This document shows positions 1 through 9,049 of a DNA stretch of 64,000 nucleotides, in pieces. Under the pieces are notes generated by a model that saw only the letters and a list, made by a program, of their open reading frames with translations, was not told the origin of the DNA and did not search any database. The number at the start of each line of letters is the position of its first letter. The stretch's first letter is position 1. This DNA is from Photobacterium jeanii (GTDB lineage Bacteria; Pseudomonadota; Gammaproteobacteria; Enterobacterales; Vibrionaceae): positions 992,001 to 1,056,000 of the forward strand of contig NZ_LVHF01000033.1 of NCBI RefSeq assembly GCF_001650345.1. Reading direction: 5' to 3'. Both the position numbers and the translations under genes were made by a program.

Positions 1-2214
1 CTGTCCATTCTTCAATATTGCTTGTTCTTCGTGTTCTTTGGGATAAGGGCGAATGGCCAATCTTGCTTGTTTATCGCCAGAAAAGGGCTTGATAGTCATA
101 GAGGCATCAATTACGGTCAACTCAGAGCCTGAAACTAATAATGGATGGATATCTAGCTCTGTGATCTCGGGGCAATCAATGATGAGTTGAGAAATTCTCA
201 CTAGCAGTTGGCATAGCGCTGGAATATCTAATCGTTCAGGTAGCCGTCGCTGACGAATTTTGCCCGTTTTTAATGCATTGATGACCAAATAACGCGCCAG
301 CGCCATGTTCAATGGCGGGATCGCAACCGCCGCATCTTTTCGGATATCCCATTCTGCAGCATCTTCGCCCAACATGATGACAGGACCAAACACTGCATCG
401 TTGTGAACCGTAATACGTAGCTCTTGGGATCCAGCTCGATTTGCCATTTGTTGAACAAGTAAGCCTTCAATGTGCGCACTTGGATAGTTCAAGGAAACCC
501 GATCTAAAATGGCTTGAGCGCCGTTGGCAACTTCAGTCGCGTTTCTTAGATGAAGCATTACGCCGTGTACTTCTGATTTGTGCTGAATATCTGGCGAGCG
601 TAATTTCACCGCGACTGGGTAGCCAATTTGTTCTGCGATATGTGCAGCTTCTGCCGGATCACTGGCAATCCAAGTTGGTAAAGTATTAAAGCCGTAGCTC
701 TCTAAAATAGGGCGAACGTCATGCGTCTCTAATCTCTGTATATTTTGTGCTAGCAAATCTTTGAGGATGGCAGAAGCGAGTTTAGGCGTTGTGGTGACTT
801 CGCCAAATGAGACAGGGGTTTCGAGTAGATGTTTTTGGTTTCGGCGGTACTCTATCAAGTGCATGAATGCCGACACGGCACTTTCAGGGGTGCGATAAGC
901 AGGATAACCCGCATCTGCGAATATTTGTCGGGCACTAATCGCCTCGTTTTCACCAGCCCAATTTGTAAGAATGTTGAATTTTCGACTTCGGGGATGGGAT
1001 TGTAGTAAATGAACCAGTCGCTTAGCGGTTTCGTTGCCATCGGCAATTGCAGAAGGAGAATGCATGAGTAACAACGCATCACAGTCATCGGAGTCGAGTA
1101 AAATACGAACGGCTTTCTCATAACGGCTAATATCAGCATCACCAATAATATCGATGGGGTTTGCATGCGACCAACATGACGGCAAAATCTCCGACAATTT
1201 ATTGATGGTATCTTCACTCAGGGTCGCAAGCTTACCACCTCGGTCGGCAAGTGCATCGACAGCCATGATTGCAGGGCCACCACCGTTGGTAATTATCGCT
1301 AATCGTTCACCTCGCAGTGGCACTGAATGGGCGAGTGTTTCAACGGCTGCAAATAGTTCGTGCGTATTATGAACACGTAACATACCTGAGCGGCGAATTG
1401 CAGCGTCGTACACTACGTCTAATCCGGCATCACCACCGGTATGAAGTTGGGCTGCTTGACCGCCAGCTTGCGTCCGACCGCTTTTTACGACCAATATCCG
1501 TCGGTTTCGTGCTGCAGCGCGTGCCGCAGACATAAAGCGACGGGCATCTTTAATTGAATCAACATAAAGCAAAATGGCTTCAGTTTTACTGTCGCGACAT
1601 AAGGTATCGAGAAGCTCAGCAAAGTTAATATCGCAAGCATCACCCAAAGAAAGAAAAGTTGAGAAACCAATATTCTTGTTTTTTGCCCAGTCTAAAATCG
1701 TGGTGCAAACAGCCGCAGACTGAGAAATAAAGGCAATGTTACCTTTGTGGGCCGCGATTGGAGAAAATGAAGCGTTTAAGTTTAGCCAAGGTAAAATAAG
1801 TCCCATGCTATTTGGGCCAACAATGCGCATCCCGTATTGTTGCGCTACTGCGAACATGCGTTGTTCTTCATTTTCATAGCTTGAAGATGGGTCTGCCGAT
1901 AATGTGTTCATTCCCGCAGCCAGTACTATGGCCACTTTGACGCCTTTGTTACCGAGTTGCTCAATGATATCGACGTTACGGTGGGCGTTGGTGCAAACAA
2001 TGGCAAGATCTGGGACTCGCGGTAAGCTCTCTATACTCGGGTAGGCGAGTACGCCAGCAACGGCGTCATACTTTGGTGTGACAGGCATAATTGGGCCGTG
2101 AAAATGCCCAGAAAGTAGGTTTCTGAGAACCACATTACCAGCGCGATTAGGGCTATCCGAAGCGCCTATTACCGCGATGGATTTTGGTTTAAGTAATTGC
2201 TCGAGTCCGTTCAT
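1..2214 (-). CDS. PatZ/YfiQ-like protein lysine acetyltransferase (acyl-CoA synthetase-like), C-terminus cut by window edge
   Basis: Continuous minus-strand reading frame from an ATG at 2214 to the window edge (738 codons). The N-terminus reads MNGLEQLLKPKSIAVIGAS, a Rossmann CoA-binding start. A succinyl-CoA-ligase-like middle follows, then an ATP-grasp segment (residues about 480-700, containing AVKLRSPDIQHKSEVHGV). This order matches the NDP-forming acyl-CoA synthetase-like half of PatZ/YfiQ, which in enterobacteria carries a C-terminal GNAT domain and acetylates lysines such as that of acetyl-CoA synthetase. The GNAT domain would lie beyond base 1, so an ADP-forming acetyl-CoA synthetase without GNAT is not excluded. 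Many shorter antisense frames here are shadows. The family call is firm, the exact subtype inferred. Confidence 0.85.
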   Translation of the reverse strand, partial: MNGLEQLLKPKSIAVIGASDSPNRAGNVVLRNLLSGHFHGPIMPVTPKYDAVAGVLAYPSIESLPRVPDLAIVCTNAHRNVDIIEQLGNKGVKVAIVLAAGMNTLSADPSSSYENEEQRMFAVAQQYGMRIVGPNSMGLILPWLNLNASFSPIAAHKGNIAFISQSAAVCTTILDWAKNKNIGFSTFLSLGDACDINFAELLDTLCRDSKTEAILLYVDSIKDARRFMSAARAAARNRRILVVKSGRTQAGGQAAQLHTGGDAGLDVVYDAAIRRSGMLRVHNTHELFAAVETLAHSVPLRGERLAIITNGGGPAIMAVDALADRGGKLATLSEDTINKLSEILPSCWSHANPIDIIGDADISRYEKAVRILLDSDDCDALLLMHSPSAIADGNETAKRLVHLLQSHPRSRKFNILTNWAGENEAISARQIFADAGYPAYRTPESAVSAFMHLIEYRRNQKHLLETPVSFGEVTTTPKLASAILKDLLAQNIQRLETHDVRPILESYGFNTLPTWIASDPAEAAHIAEQIGYPVAVKLRSPDIQHKSEVHGVMLHLRNATEVANGAQAILDRVSLNYPSAHIEGLLVQQMANRAGSQELRITVHNDAVFGPVIMLGEDAAEWDIRKDAAVAIPPLNMALARYLVINALKTGKIRQRRLPERLDIPALCQLLVRISQLIIDCPEITELDIHPLLVSGSELTVIDASMTIKPFSGDKQARLAIRPYPKEHEEQAILKNGQ

Positions 2215-2453
2215 CGTTACCTCTCACCGTCTTGATACCCATGCCATTATTTTTGAATGGAATGAGGTTAGAACACAGTTATATCTTGTTGATTCTAGCG
2301 GATTGCTTACTTGGGTGGAGATATACCGCTAAGGGCTGTGATCAGACGCAGTTTTACTGATGAAGAGCTAGTTAGGAGTTGTGTTAGTCGTTTGGCGAGT
2401 AAGTTGACGTTGCGAAACCAATCAACAACGTCAACGGGATTAAGTTCGAAGTT

Positions 2454-2963
2454 TTAAACTTGGTAGCGGCTCTTATCACCAATGTCAAAATGCAGTGGCA
2501 TACGCCATTTTGATGCTGCAGCAACGGCTAGCAAGATAGCGCCCGACATACTAAAGATGATACTGATTTGCTGTTGTTCAAATACCCAGCAGAACCAAAA
2601 ACCTGCAAGTGCTAACGGTGTTGCAAGTAAGACTTTTAATTGGAAGCAAAAATATTCCTTCACAGCTAGAGCGCTGAAACTAAACAATGCAGCACCAACA
2701 GCAAGAGGCAACCATAGCCCAGACATAAACCAAAGGGCGGCAAATAAGCCACTGCCTTGAATTAACCAGCGAAAACGCTTGTCGTAAATATGCACTGTTG
2801 ATGATGCGATGAGCGCGGCCCCAACTAATACTCCAGCGGCAGTATCGAATTCCCAAGCAAGGATCGATAGGGTAATTGCGCCAACAGTTAATGCAGTGCG
2901 ATATAAAACAACAGTGATAATGTCGAGGACATCAAGCGGACTTTTGATATGAGGGTCAGCCAT
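2454..2963 (-). CDS. DUF2301-type integral membrane protein
   Basis: 169 residues, strongly hydrophobic, with about five to six membrane segments between residues 25 and 145 and a short charged tail (GDKSRYQV). I place the start at MADPHIKSPLDVLD (ATG at 2963). A GGAG lies about 9 bases upstream, and the extra 16 residues of the longer frame look unlike a protein start. The sequence resembles the DUF2301 family of uncharacterised inner-membrane proteins in Vibrio and cyanobacteria. It stands alone between patZ and a divergent lipoprotein gene. Function unknown. Confidence 0.75.
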   Translation of the reverse strand: MADPHIKSPLDVLDIITVVLYRTALTVGAITLSILAWEFDTAAGVLVGAALIASSTVHIYDKRFRWLIQGSGLFAALWFMSGLWLPLAVGAALFSFSALAVKEYFCFQLKVLLATPLALAGFWFCWVFEQQQISIIFSMSGAILLAVAAASKWRMPLHFDIGDKSRYQV

Positions 2964-3164
2964 TGGGCTCTCCAGATGTGACGAAAAATAGACAATCGTG
3001 ATAAAAAGCAAATTATTGATTGTCGATGATTAAATGCTTTTTGATTTTACTATCAATTGATGTGACTGGGGGCAGATAGTTATTGATCTGTCATAACGTT
3101 TTGCTTGATTGGTATAAGAAGTAACGTCACAATAACAGCAGAAATTTTCAGTGGTAGGAAAACA

Positions 3165-3695
3165 ATGAAAAAAATCGCCGTTTTAGCCGTAGCAACGGTA
3201 TTAGTTGGCTGTACGTCGAATACTGAAACACTAGAGATCGTGAGTTCAACGTCTCAAGAGGTGTATTCTGCTGAGCAAATTGCTGCAATGAATGAAGCAA
3301 ACACGCAGAATAGTACGACTATTAACCAACAGCAAACTACAACGGAAGTAGTACAAACTGCACCTAGTAAGCCCAAGGCTGAGCCTAAACCTAAGTATCA
3401 GTATGTAGAAACGGCGAAACATGGTTATACCATTCAGGTACTAGCACTAAGTCATAACCAAGGCTTCACCACTTATATGAATAAACTGCCATCGAATGAA
3501 CCAGTTTGGACAAATAAGAAAACTGTCGATGGTCTACCATGGTATACATTATTGTTTGGTCATTATGAAACTCGTGAGCAAGCAAAACGTGCATTAAATG
3601 CACTACCAAAAGATGTGAAAGCTTTCGGTCCATTCATTCGTAAAATCGATGATATTAAAGCGTCGAACAATCCGAAGCTGACTAAGCTGAACTAA
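3165..3695 (+). CDS. SPOR-domain lipoprotein
   Basis: 176 residues from ATG 3165, preceded by AGGA at a good distance. The first 16 residues (MKKIAVLAVATVLVGC) are a lipoprotein signal with the lipobox cysteine at position 16. A low-complexity linker rich in T, Q, P and K follows. Residues about 86-160 form a SPOR domain (HGYTIQVLALSHN at its start, YTLLFGHYETREQAKRAL in its core). SPOR domains bind denuded septal glycan, so an envelope or division-site role is likely. This gene is distinct from DamX and FtsN. A terminator follows at 3736. Confidence 0.8.
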   Translation: MKKIAVLAVATVLVGCTSNTETLEIVSSTSQEVYSAEQIAAMNEANTQNSTTINQQQTTTEVVQTAPSKPKAEPKPKYQYVETAKHGYTIQVLALSHNQGFTTYMNKLPSNEPVWTNKKTVDGLPWYTLLFGHYETREQAKRALNALPKDVKAFGPFIRKIDDIKASNNPKLTKLN

Positions 3696-3735
3696 GCCAA
3701 AGCGCTTAAGTTTTACTAGCTTGAGAAGATGATAA

Positions 3736-3760
3736 AGAGAGCCCAGTGCTCTCTTTTTTA
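3736..3760 (+). terminator. Rho-independent terminator of the SPOR lipoprotein gene
   Basis: Perfect 7-bp stem AGAGAGC/GCTCTCT followed by TTTTTTA, 40 bases after the stop codon of the SPOR gene. Confidence 0.85.
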
Positions 3761-4108
3761 TTGGTTGCGATTTAGCGATCTATTTAGGTAATGATTTTGC
3801 CTTATGGGTTACACTAATCGAAATAAATACTTGCTCGTCTTATAAACGCCATTATCAAACCGTCACTTATCCCTACAGCTTATATCGCTTTGCAAACGGC
3901 GACTTTTTCATCACTTCATGTCAATAGACAGTCATTTATTGTGGTTTTTTGCTATTACGCGGAGTAGATGCTGCCATAGTGCAGTGTTTTTGATTACTAT
4001 AGAAATCAATCGGTGTTTGGCGTTTCTCTAGATGGCTTCTTACGTCGAACAAGAAAGTTAATCTTTGGTGGCTATAAGGCGATCAAATAAGTACCACAAG
4101 GGATGATA
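3761..4108. other. Non-coding stretch upstream of ddl
   Basis: About 350 bases without a plausible gene. It must hold the ddl promoter, but I see no convincing operator, riboswitch or structured RNA. Confidence 0.5.
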
Positions 4109-5098
4109 ATGAGCTCTATCCAAGTTTTACTATTATGCGGCGGCGGTTCGTCGGAGCATGAAGTATCCATCGTATCAGCAAACTACATTGAACAATCATT
4201 ACAGCAGATCGATGGTATCAACTATCTACGTGTCGAGATGAAGCAAGATGGTTGGTATTTAGCGGATGGGACACTTTGTCAGCTGCATTTAGACCGCACT
4301 CTGCATTGTGGTGATAAACAAGTCGTGGTTGATTACGTGATCCCTTGCGTACATGGTTTCCCGGGGGAAACTGGCGATCTTCAATCAATGCTAGACATGG
4401 CAAACCTGCCATATTTAGGGTGTGGTGCAGAAGCAAGCACTAATTGCTTCAACAAAATCACGACTAAACTGTGGTTTGATGCGATTGATATCCCTAATAC
4501 TCCTTATGTTTTCCTTAGCGAGAACAATGAACAATCTCATCAAAAAGCAGAGCAAGCGCTTGAAAAGTGGGGCAAAGTCTTCGTTAAAGCTGCATGCCAA
4601 GGATCTTCAGTTGGCTGTTACAGCGTAACAAGCAAGCAAGAACTAACGGAAGCGGTGAACAATGCGTTTACGTTTTCTGAGCAAGTGTTGATTGAAAAAA
4701 CCATCAAACCGCGTGAGCTTGAAATCGCGGCTTTTGAATACGAAGGTGAATTGATCATCACTAAACCAGGTGAAGTCGCTGCACCAGAAGATGGTTTTTA
4801 CAGCTACGATGAAAAATACGGTGCAGACAGCCATTCAACAACCACAGTTGAAGCGGGCGATCTGACTGAGAATCAAATCGAACAAATTCGTGAATTCGCA
4901 CGTAAAGCTTTCGTGCAAATGAAGCTGAAAGATCTATCGCGAATTGATTTCTTCCTAAGTGAAGATAACGAAATTTTGCTTAACGAGATCAATACCTTCC
5001 CAGGTATGACGCCGATTTCTATGTTCCCTAAAATGTTGGAGCATTCAGGAAAAAGCTTCGTAGGCTTCATTGAGCAAGCCATTAAACGCGCCGTTTAA
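4109..5098 (+). CDS. ddl: D-alanine--D-alanine ligase
   Basis: 329-residue ATP-grasp ligase that makes D-Ala-D-Ala for peptidoglycan. Visible motifs are LLCGGGSSEHEVSI near the N-terminus, VHGFPGETGDLQS (residues about 75-87), KAACQGSSVGC in the ATP-binding region, and the C-terminal NEINTFPGMTPISMFPKM that holds metal- and substrate-binding residues. I prefer ATG 4109 over the in-frame ATG at 4103 because AAGGG abuts 4103 but sits 6 bases from 4109. The gene is isolated from the mur/fts cluster, as expected for a DdlA-type paralogue. Terminator follows. Confidence 0.93.
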   Translation: MSSIQVLLLCGGGSSEHEVSIVSANYIEQSLQQIDGINYLRVEMKQDGWYLADGTLCQLHLDRTLHCGDKQVVVDYVIPCVHGFPGETGDLQSMLDMANLPYLGCGAEASTNCFNKITTKLWFDAIDIPNTPYVFLSENNEQSHQKAEQALEKWGKVFVKAACQGSSVGCYSVTSKQELTEAVNNAFTFSEQVLIEKTIKPRELEIAAFEYEGELIITKPGEVAAPEDGFYSYDEKYGADSHSTTTVEAGDLTENQIEQIREFARKAFVQMKLKDLSRIDFFLSEDNEILLNEINTFPGMTPISMFPKMLEHSGKSFVGFIEQAIKRAV

Positions 5099-5107
5099 TA
5101 CCATCCC

Positions 5108-5140
5108 AAACGCCAGTGAATCACTGGCGTTTTTCTTTTT
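5108..5140 (+). terminator. Rho-independent terminator after ddl
   Basis: Stem AACGCCAGTGA/TCACTGGCGTT followed by TTTTCTTTTT, 10 bases after the ddl stop. Confidence 0.88.
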
Positions 5141-5178
5141 CCCTGCAATACTCGTAACAGGTGCATAGAGGTATCGCT

Positions 5179-5355
5179 ATGCTAGATGAACAGCAAAAAA
5201 GGATGCGCTTTAAGGCAATGCAGCGCAGAAACTATCAAGCCAGCTTACAGCTAGAAGGGTTTGAACTTGATTGCCAACCTGAGGTGAAGTCGTTATCTTC
5301 ATCCAATACTGAGGCTGAAGAAATTCGGCGCTTGAGACAGGCGTATGCGAGATAA
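5179..5355 (+). CDS. YhfG-type Fic antitoxin-like protein
   Basis: 58 residues from ATG 5179 with GAGG 7 bases upstream; a GTG 18 bases earlier is the alternative. The protein is charged and helical (MLDEQQKRMRFKAMQRRNYQ...), with a C-terminal EAEEIRRLRQAYAR. Size, composition and position directly before fic match YhfG, the small partner that inhibits Fic AMPylation in enterobacteria. The stop overlaps the fic start by 11 bases, indicating translational coupling. Confidence 0.75.
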   Translation: MLDEQQKRMRFKAMQRRNYQASLQLEGFELDCQPEVKSLSSSNTEAEEIRRLRQAYAR

Positions 5356-5980
5356 ATATGGTGTCAGTCATGACCCGGATTGTTATCCAGACTCGACAGT
5401 GCTGATTAACAAGTTAAACATCACTGACGAAGAACAACTTGCTCTAGCTGAGCGTGATTTCACGCGGGTTCGAGCTGAACATTTTGAGCCTGATTTCTCT
5501 CACCTTACTTTCGACTATCTACTGAATATCCACTTCACACTCTTTCAAGATCTCTACACTTGGGCAGGCAAAATACGCCACGTTGATATCACCAAAGGCG
5601 AAACTCGCTTTTGTCATTTCATGAATATCGAGCGCGAAGCAGAACGTCTGTTCAAAGAGTTAGAGCAAGAGGATGGGCTACAAGGCTTAGCATTTGATAA
5701 CTTCATCGAGCGCATTTCTCATTACTATTGCGAGCTAAATGTCATTCACCCATTCCGTGAAGGGAACGGACGAGTGCAACGTATCTTTTTTGAAATGCTT
5801 GCCATTAACGCAGGGTTTGAAATCTGTTGGGAGGGCATTCGCCTCTCTGATTGGGTATATGCCAATCAAGCCGGTTACTTTGGTGATTTAAAACCCATGA
5901 TTGTCTTGTTTAAACAGATCACAGTGCCTATTAATCACAGCCAAGGCTATGCAGAGCACTGGAGTGATAGCCCACAATAA
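5345..5980 (+). CDS. fic: Fic-domain AMP-transferase (Fic toxin of the YhfG-Fic type)
   Basis: 211 residues. The catalytic loop HPFREGNGRVQR (His135 to Arg146) is the complete canonical Fic motif HxFx(D/E)GNGRxxR. The TRFCHFMNI segment at about residues 87-95 corresponds to the flap that positions target peptides. Fic proteins transfer AMP from ATP to hydroxyl side chains; the YhfG-Fic pairs behave as toxin-antitoxin modules acting on targets such as gyrase/topoisomerase IV in some species. Target here unknown. The motif is intact, so the enzyme should be active. It overlaps its small partner by 11 bases. Confidence 0.9.
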   Translation: MRDKYGVSHDPDCYPDSTVLINKLNITDEEQLALAERDFTRVRAEHFEPDFSHLTFDYLLNIHFTLFQDLYTWAGKIRHVDITKGETRFCHFMNIEREAERLFKELEQEDGLQGLAFDNFIERISHYYCELNVIHPFREGNGRVQRIFFEMLAINAGFEICWEGIRLSDWVYANQAGYFGDLKPMIVLFKQITVPINHSQGYAEHWSDSPQ

Positions 5981-6021
5981 AACTATCCCCGCAACCGCAT
6001 TCTCAAGATTCGCCTTCTTTG

Positions 6022-6960
6022 TTACTGATCCCACGGCGTTTCAGTTTTAAATTTATCCATTTCCTCATCACGTTTCGTCTTTTGTCCAATGTATTGCGCT
6101 GGCATTGCAGGGCTTTTCCATCGGCCTTGTGCTTGAATCTCGTTGAGGGATGCACCTTCAAAGGCTAAGTCTTGTGCAGCACCCACTCGTGGTGATTGCC
6201 CCGAGAAGATTTTATTGGCTGGTACACCAAGTTCATCACTGGCTCGACGAAAAACGCGATAAATGGATGAGTGATCGAGTGGGTTATCACCAATATTACC
6301 GTGGCGATCAATACGTCGGAACAGGTAGCCTTCGTCAATCATGCTGAGTGTCAGCCAGCGGTTAATCGCTGCTGATGTTGCAGGACTCAAGCGAATGGAT
6401 TTACTTTCAAGTGTTAATGTTATCAATCCATTAGATTCAATAATGATGTTTTCTAGTGTAATGGCACTCAATTCACCTCGTTTAAGCAAGGCATCAAAGG
6501 CGAGGCACCAAATCGCTAAATCACGTACATCTTTTGGTGAAGTCGCTGTTTGAAAACGTGAGTAGAGTTGGTCGATATGAAAAGCATGAAGTGGGGCCGC
6601 TTGTTTATTATCGTCTTTCTTCTGATCATGAAATTGCTGCATTAGCACTCGGACTTGAGTGTGTGAACATGGGTCAGTCATTGTTAGGGAGCGGTGCGCG
6701 AGCCTGATGGTGATTACGTAACGTTTTAGGCTTGCTAGCTTACGTGTTTTGGCTTTCTCATCAAGAAAACGTACGACTGTATCAACTGAAGCTGGTAGAG
6801 CCGTTGTATTTATACTTAAGCAGTATTCATTAAACGCATTCCAGTCAGTCGCAAAGGCGACCAATGTTCTATGTGCATACGACTTTAACGTAATCGTTTG
6901 CCAATCATCAGCAGTTGTTTGCTTTGAATTGAAGATTTTTACCCAGTTTTGTTTATTCAT
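6022..6960 (-). CDS. Cre-like tyrosine recombinase
   Basis: 312 residues with the layout of a phage-type tyrosine recombinase: N-terminal core-binding domain (about 20-110) and C-terminal catalytic domain. Alignable catalytic positions are Arg161 (LLKRGELSAI), Lys187 (ESKSIRLSP), Arg258 in SGQSPRVGAAQDL, Trp281 and the nucleophile Tyr290 (MPAQYIG). The SG.S.RVGAA block closely resembles P1 Cre, but the Cre histidine 289 position is glutamine 255 here. The gene is solitary, about 4.4 kb from dif, and is not XerC or XerD. It may be an orphan integrase of a lost element. Recombination site unknown. Confidence 0.82.
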   Translation of the reverse strand: MNKQNWVKIFNSKQTTADDWQTITLKSYAHRTLVAFATDWNAFNEYCLSINTTALPASVDTVVRFLDEKAKTRKLASLKRYVITIRLAHRSLTMTDPCSHTQVRVLMQQFHDQKKDDNKQAAPLHAFHIDQLYSRFQTATSPKDVRDLAIWCLAFDALLKRGELSAITLENIIIESNGLITLTLESKSIRLSPATSAAINRWLTLSMIDEGYLFRRIDRHGNIGDNPLDHSSIYRVFRRASDELGVPANKIFSGQSPRVGAAQDLAFEGASLNEIQAQGRWKSPAMPAQYIGQKTKRDEEMDKFKTETPWDQ

Positions 6961-7287
6961 TTAGTTTGTCTGATAATTAAATCTAATGCACTATAACTTA
7001 TCTAAGTGTATAGCAAATAAACAAAATTTCCAGCATTCATCTTTGTTCAACGAAAAAACCTTATAAATTACTCAATAATGCTTATCAAGACTGTACACAA
7101 TTGCAGGATAATGCTTAACTTAGCCAAGTTACAGTTTGGCTGATTACCTAGCACATAATTCAAATACTAAGCGGCTGGGTATGTCATAAATACTGGATCT
7201 AAATGATTTTTGTGATTCTTAATATCTTGATAGGTCAAAATTACTGATTTTGTTACTTGTCAGAATTAATCATGTGGAAGAGTCTTT
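6961..7287. other. Non-coding stretch between recombinase and DUF3319 gene
   Basis: A 327-base AT-rich divergent intergenic region. It must carry promoters for both flanking genes. I found no clear inverted repeats of lox type and no dif-like site. Confidence 0.5.
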
Positions 7288-7659
7288 ATGAAAAAACGGC
7301 TTTTATACCGTGGTTATCACCTAGAAAATGCCTCTGGCGATCTAGATGATTGGAAAGTAAACATCAACGGCAAAATTCTTGCTGGTAAAGTCACTTTGGT
7401 TAAGAAAAGCATCGATTGGTGGTGCGATATGAAAACCATTATGTCGCCAGCAAGTTTTGCAAAAGCTGATTCTGCTCAACAGACAACAGCACAACGTAAA
7501 ACAGAAGATTACCGAGGTTTTAAACTGATCAACGACAGTGGTAAACCAAACGAATGGTATGTTTTATTACGCGGACAACTTTTGAAAGGCTCGCCAGTGG
7601 CGATTAAAAAACACCTCGATAAAGTTATTGAAAAGATTGCTGCCCAACAAAAAAAATAA
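7288..7659 (+). CDS. DUF3319-like protein with two copies of a short domain
   Basis: 123 residues built from two related segments. Residues about 7-45 start YRGYHLENASGDLDDWKV and residues about 75-113 start YRGFKLINDSGKPNEWYV; both go on to a K-rich LxKGxVxxxKKxxD-type end. The repeat matches the short DUF3319 family known from Vibrio, usually as one copy. No signal peptide or membrane segment, so cytoplasmic. Function unknown. A terminator overlaps the stop codon. Confidence 0.7.
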   Translation: MKKRLLYRGYHLENASGDLDDWKVNINGKILAGKVTLVKKSIDWWCDMKTIMSPASFAKADSAQQTTAQRKTEDYRGFKLINDSGKPNEWYVLLRGQLLKGSPVAIKKHLDKVIEKIAAQQKK

Positions 7660-7684
7660 ACGCCCAGTAGGGCGTTTATTTTAT
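7656..7684 (+). terminator. Rho-independent terminator
   Basis: Stem AAACGCCC/GGGCGTTT with loop AGTA, followed by ATTTT. It also lies just downstream of the convergent gene at 7706. Confidence 0.8.
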
Positions 7685-7705
7685 CTTTCGGATGGCTAGG
7701 GCAAC

Positions 7706-8221
7706 CTAGTCATCTTCATCTGATTTTTCTACATCAACCAGGTAGTTACCTTCTAGCCAGTTACGGCCGATAAGTAGCTTGTATTCCAGCTTACTTCGAT
7801 CACGTAAGTTAACGGCAACTGTTTTGTGTTCGCCGTTCCAGCCTAAATCCATTTTTACTGCGTAGCGTCGTTCAACACCTTGCGCATTTCGGATTTTGCT
7901 AACTTTAACAATTTTGCCTTTATAGCGCGCTTCTTCACCATCTTCATTAAAGCTTGTGAACTCGACAGTTTCACCTAAGTGATCACGCATATTGTCGCTA
8001 TCACTGTCTTTGCCCGTTACCTTAATATCAACTGCGTGAATCGAGGTCGTTTTTGCGCCAGTATCGATACGCGCTTTGTAGTCTAAATCAAGTTCGTGAA
8101 CGCGGATGGTTTCAACTTGACCAACAATTGACTTACCTTCAAACATTTTAGCTGCCGCGAATGTTGGCATTGCAGAGCAGATCGCTGCGATTAACACAGC
8201 AGGTAATGCAAATTTCTTCAC
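7706..8221 (-). CDS. Exported RimK-associated zinc protease-like protein (retropepsin-like)
   Basis: 171 residues. I choose GTG 8221 (GTG AAG AAA) because GGGAG precedes it at proper distance, although the frame can be opened from a TTG 12 bases earlier. Residues 1-24 are a signal peptide ending in an FAAA-type site. The mature part contains ARIDTGAKTTSIHA (aspartyl-protease-like D-T-G-A) and ends LLIGRNWLEGNYLVDV, both typical of the family annotated as ATP-dependent zinc protease (PF05618). Members near rimK or glutathionylspermidine-like ligases are proposed to hydrolyse amide bonds. A periplasmic location is implied here; the substrate is unknown. Confidence 0.8.
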   Translation of the reverse strand: MKKFALPAVLIAAICSAMPTFAAAKMFEGKSIVGQVETIRVHELDLDYKARIDTGAKTTSIHAVDIKVTGKDSDSDNMRDHLGETVEFTSFNEDGEEARYKGKIVKVSKIRNAQGVERRYAVKMDLGWNGEHKTVAVNLRDRSKLEYKLLIGRNWLEGNYLVDVEKSDEDD

Positions 8222-8332
8222 AAAATCTCCCAATTATTGTTCTCGTTATTCTGAATGTAGTGCAAAACTACAGTATTGAGTGGCTGAATAACTATATTCT
8301 CATTCAATTGACCTGAATATGCCATTAACCAG

Positions 8333-8929
8333 TCAAAGTTTGCTCATTATCTGCTGAATGCATGACTTATCGGCTGTAAATTGTACAGCTTCAATACCCA
8401 ATTGACGGGCCGATATGACGTTATCAGCATTATCATCAATAAAAAGACATTCTTCTGGTTGTAAGTTATAGCGAGATAGTAACAATTCAAAAATGGCTGG
8501 TTCTGGTTTAATCATGAATTCGCTTGCTGACACCACGCCACCTTTAAAGTCGCCAATGAAGGCATGGCGTTCACTTAAAGTATCAAAAAACGCATTACTC
8601 ATATTTGTAAGATAATAGAGTGGGTAACCAAGCGCTAAGAGGTTTTCTAATAATTGATGGGACAATTCAATGACAGCGAGTTGGTTCTGGACGTGATCAA
8701 AGAAATCTTCCATTCGAGACTCAGGAAAATTTATCCTAGCTGCGAATTTGGGTATCACTTCAGCCATTAACATAGTGCCACGATCGAGCGATAACCAGTC
8801 ATCGTGGCGAAGTACATTCTCAAGCAATTGCTGCTGCTCAAACTCAGAATTGGTGAAAGAAGTGACAATCTTGTTCGGATTCCACTCAAACAACACCGCA
8901 CCAAAGTCAAAAATGACATTCCGAATCAT
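8333..8929 (-). CDS. HAD-superfamily phosphatase, YihX-like
   Basis: 198 residues. Motif I is VIFDFGAVLFEW (Asp8 nucleophile; the usual second Asp is Gly, as in YihX-type enzymes). Motif II is YYLTNMSN (about 105-112), motif III Lys in FMIKPEP (about 140), motif IV LFIDDNADN (about 162-170). The helical cap between motifs I and II fits subclass I. The closest known relatives act on alpha-D-glucose 1-phosphate, but substrate assignment is inference. Confidence 0.82.
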   Translation of the reverse strand: MIRNVIFDFGAVLFEWNPNKIVTSFTNSEFEQQQLLENVLRHDDWLSLDRGTMLMAEVIPKFAARINFPESRMEDFFDHVQNQLAVIELSHQLLENLLALGYPLYYLTNMSNAFFDTLSERHAFIGDFKGGVVSASEFMIKPEPAIFELLLSRYNLQPEECLFIDDNADNVISARQLGIEAVQFTADKSCIQQIMSKL

Positions 8930-9049
8930 AAGATGTTCCGCTTAAGGAGTATTTATTGATAATATGACCCATAGACGATTGTGCAAGTAAGATTAGTGAA
9001 CATCTTACTGAACTCACAAAACCTTAAAAATTCAAGAGATTGTTACATC

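Noticed and set aside
441..2200. Several plus- and minus-strand frames of 60-120 codons
   Set aside because: All lie inside the long PatZ-like coding frame on the minus strand and have no ribosome sites or protein-like composition.
5179..6960. YhfG-Fic plus recombinase as one mobile island
   Set aside because: The genes face each other convergently with no flanking repeats or attachment sites visible; association is not supported.
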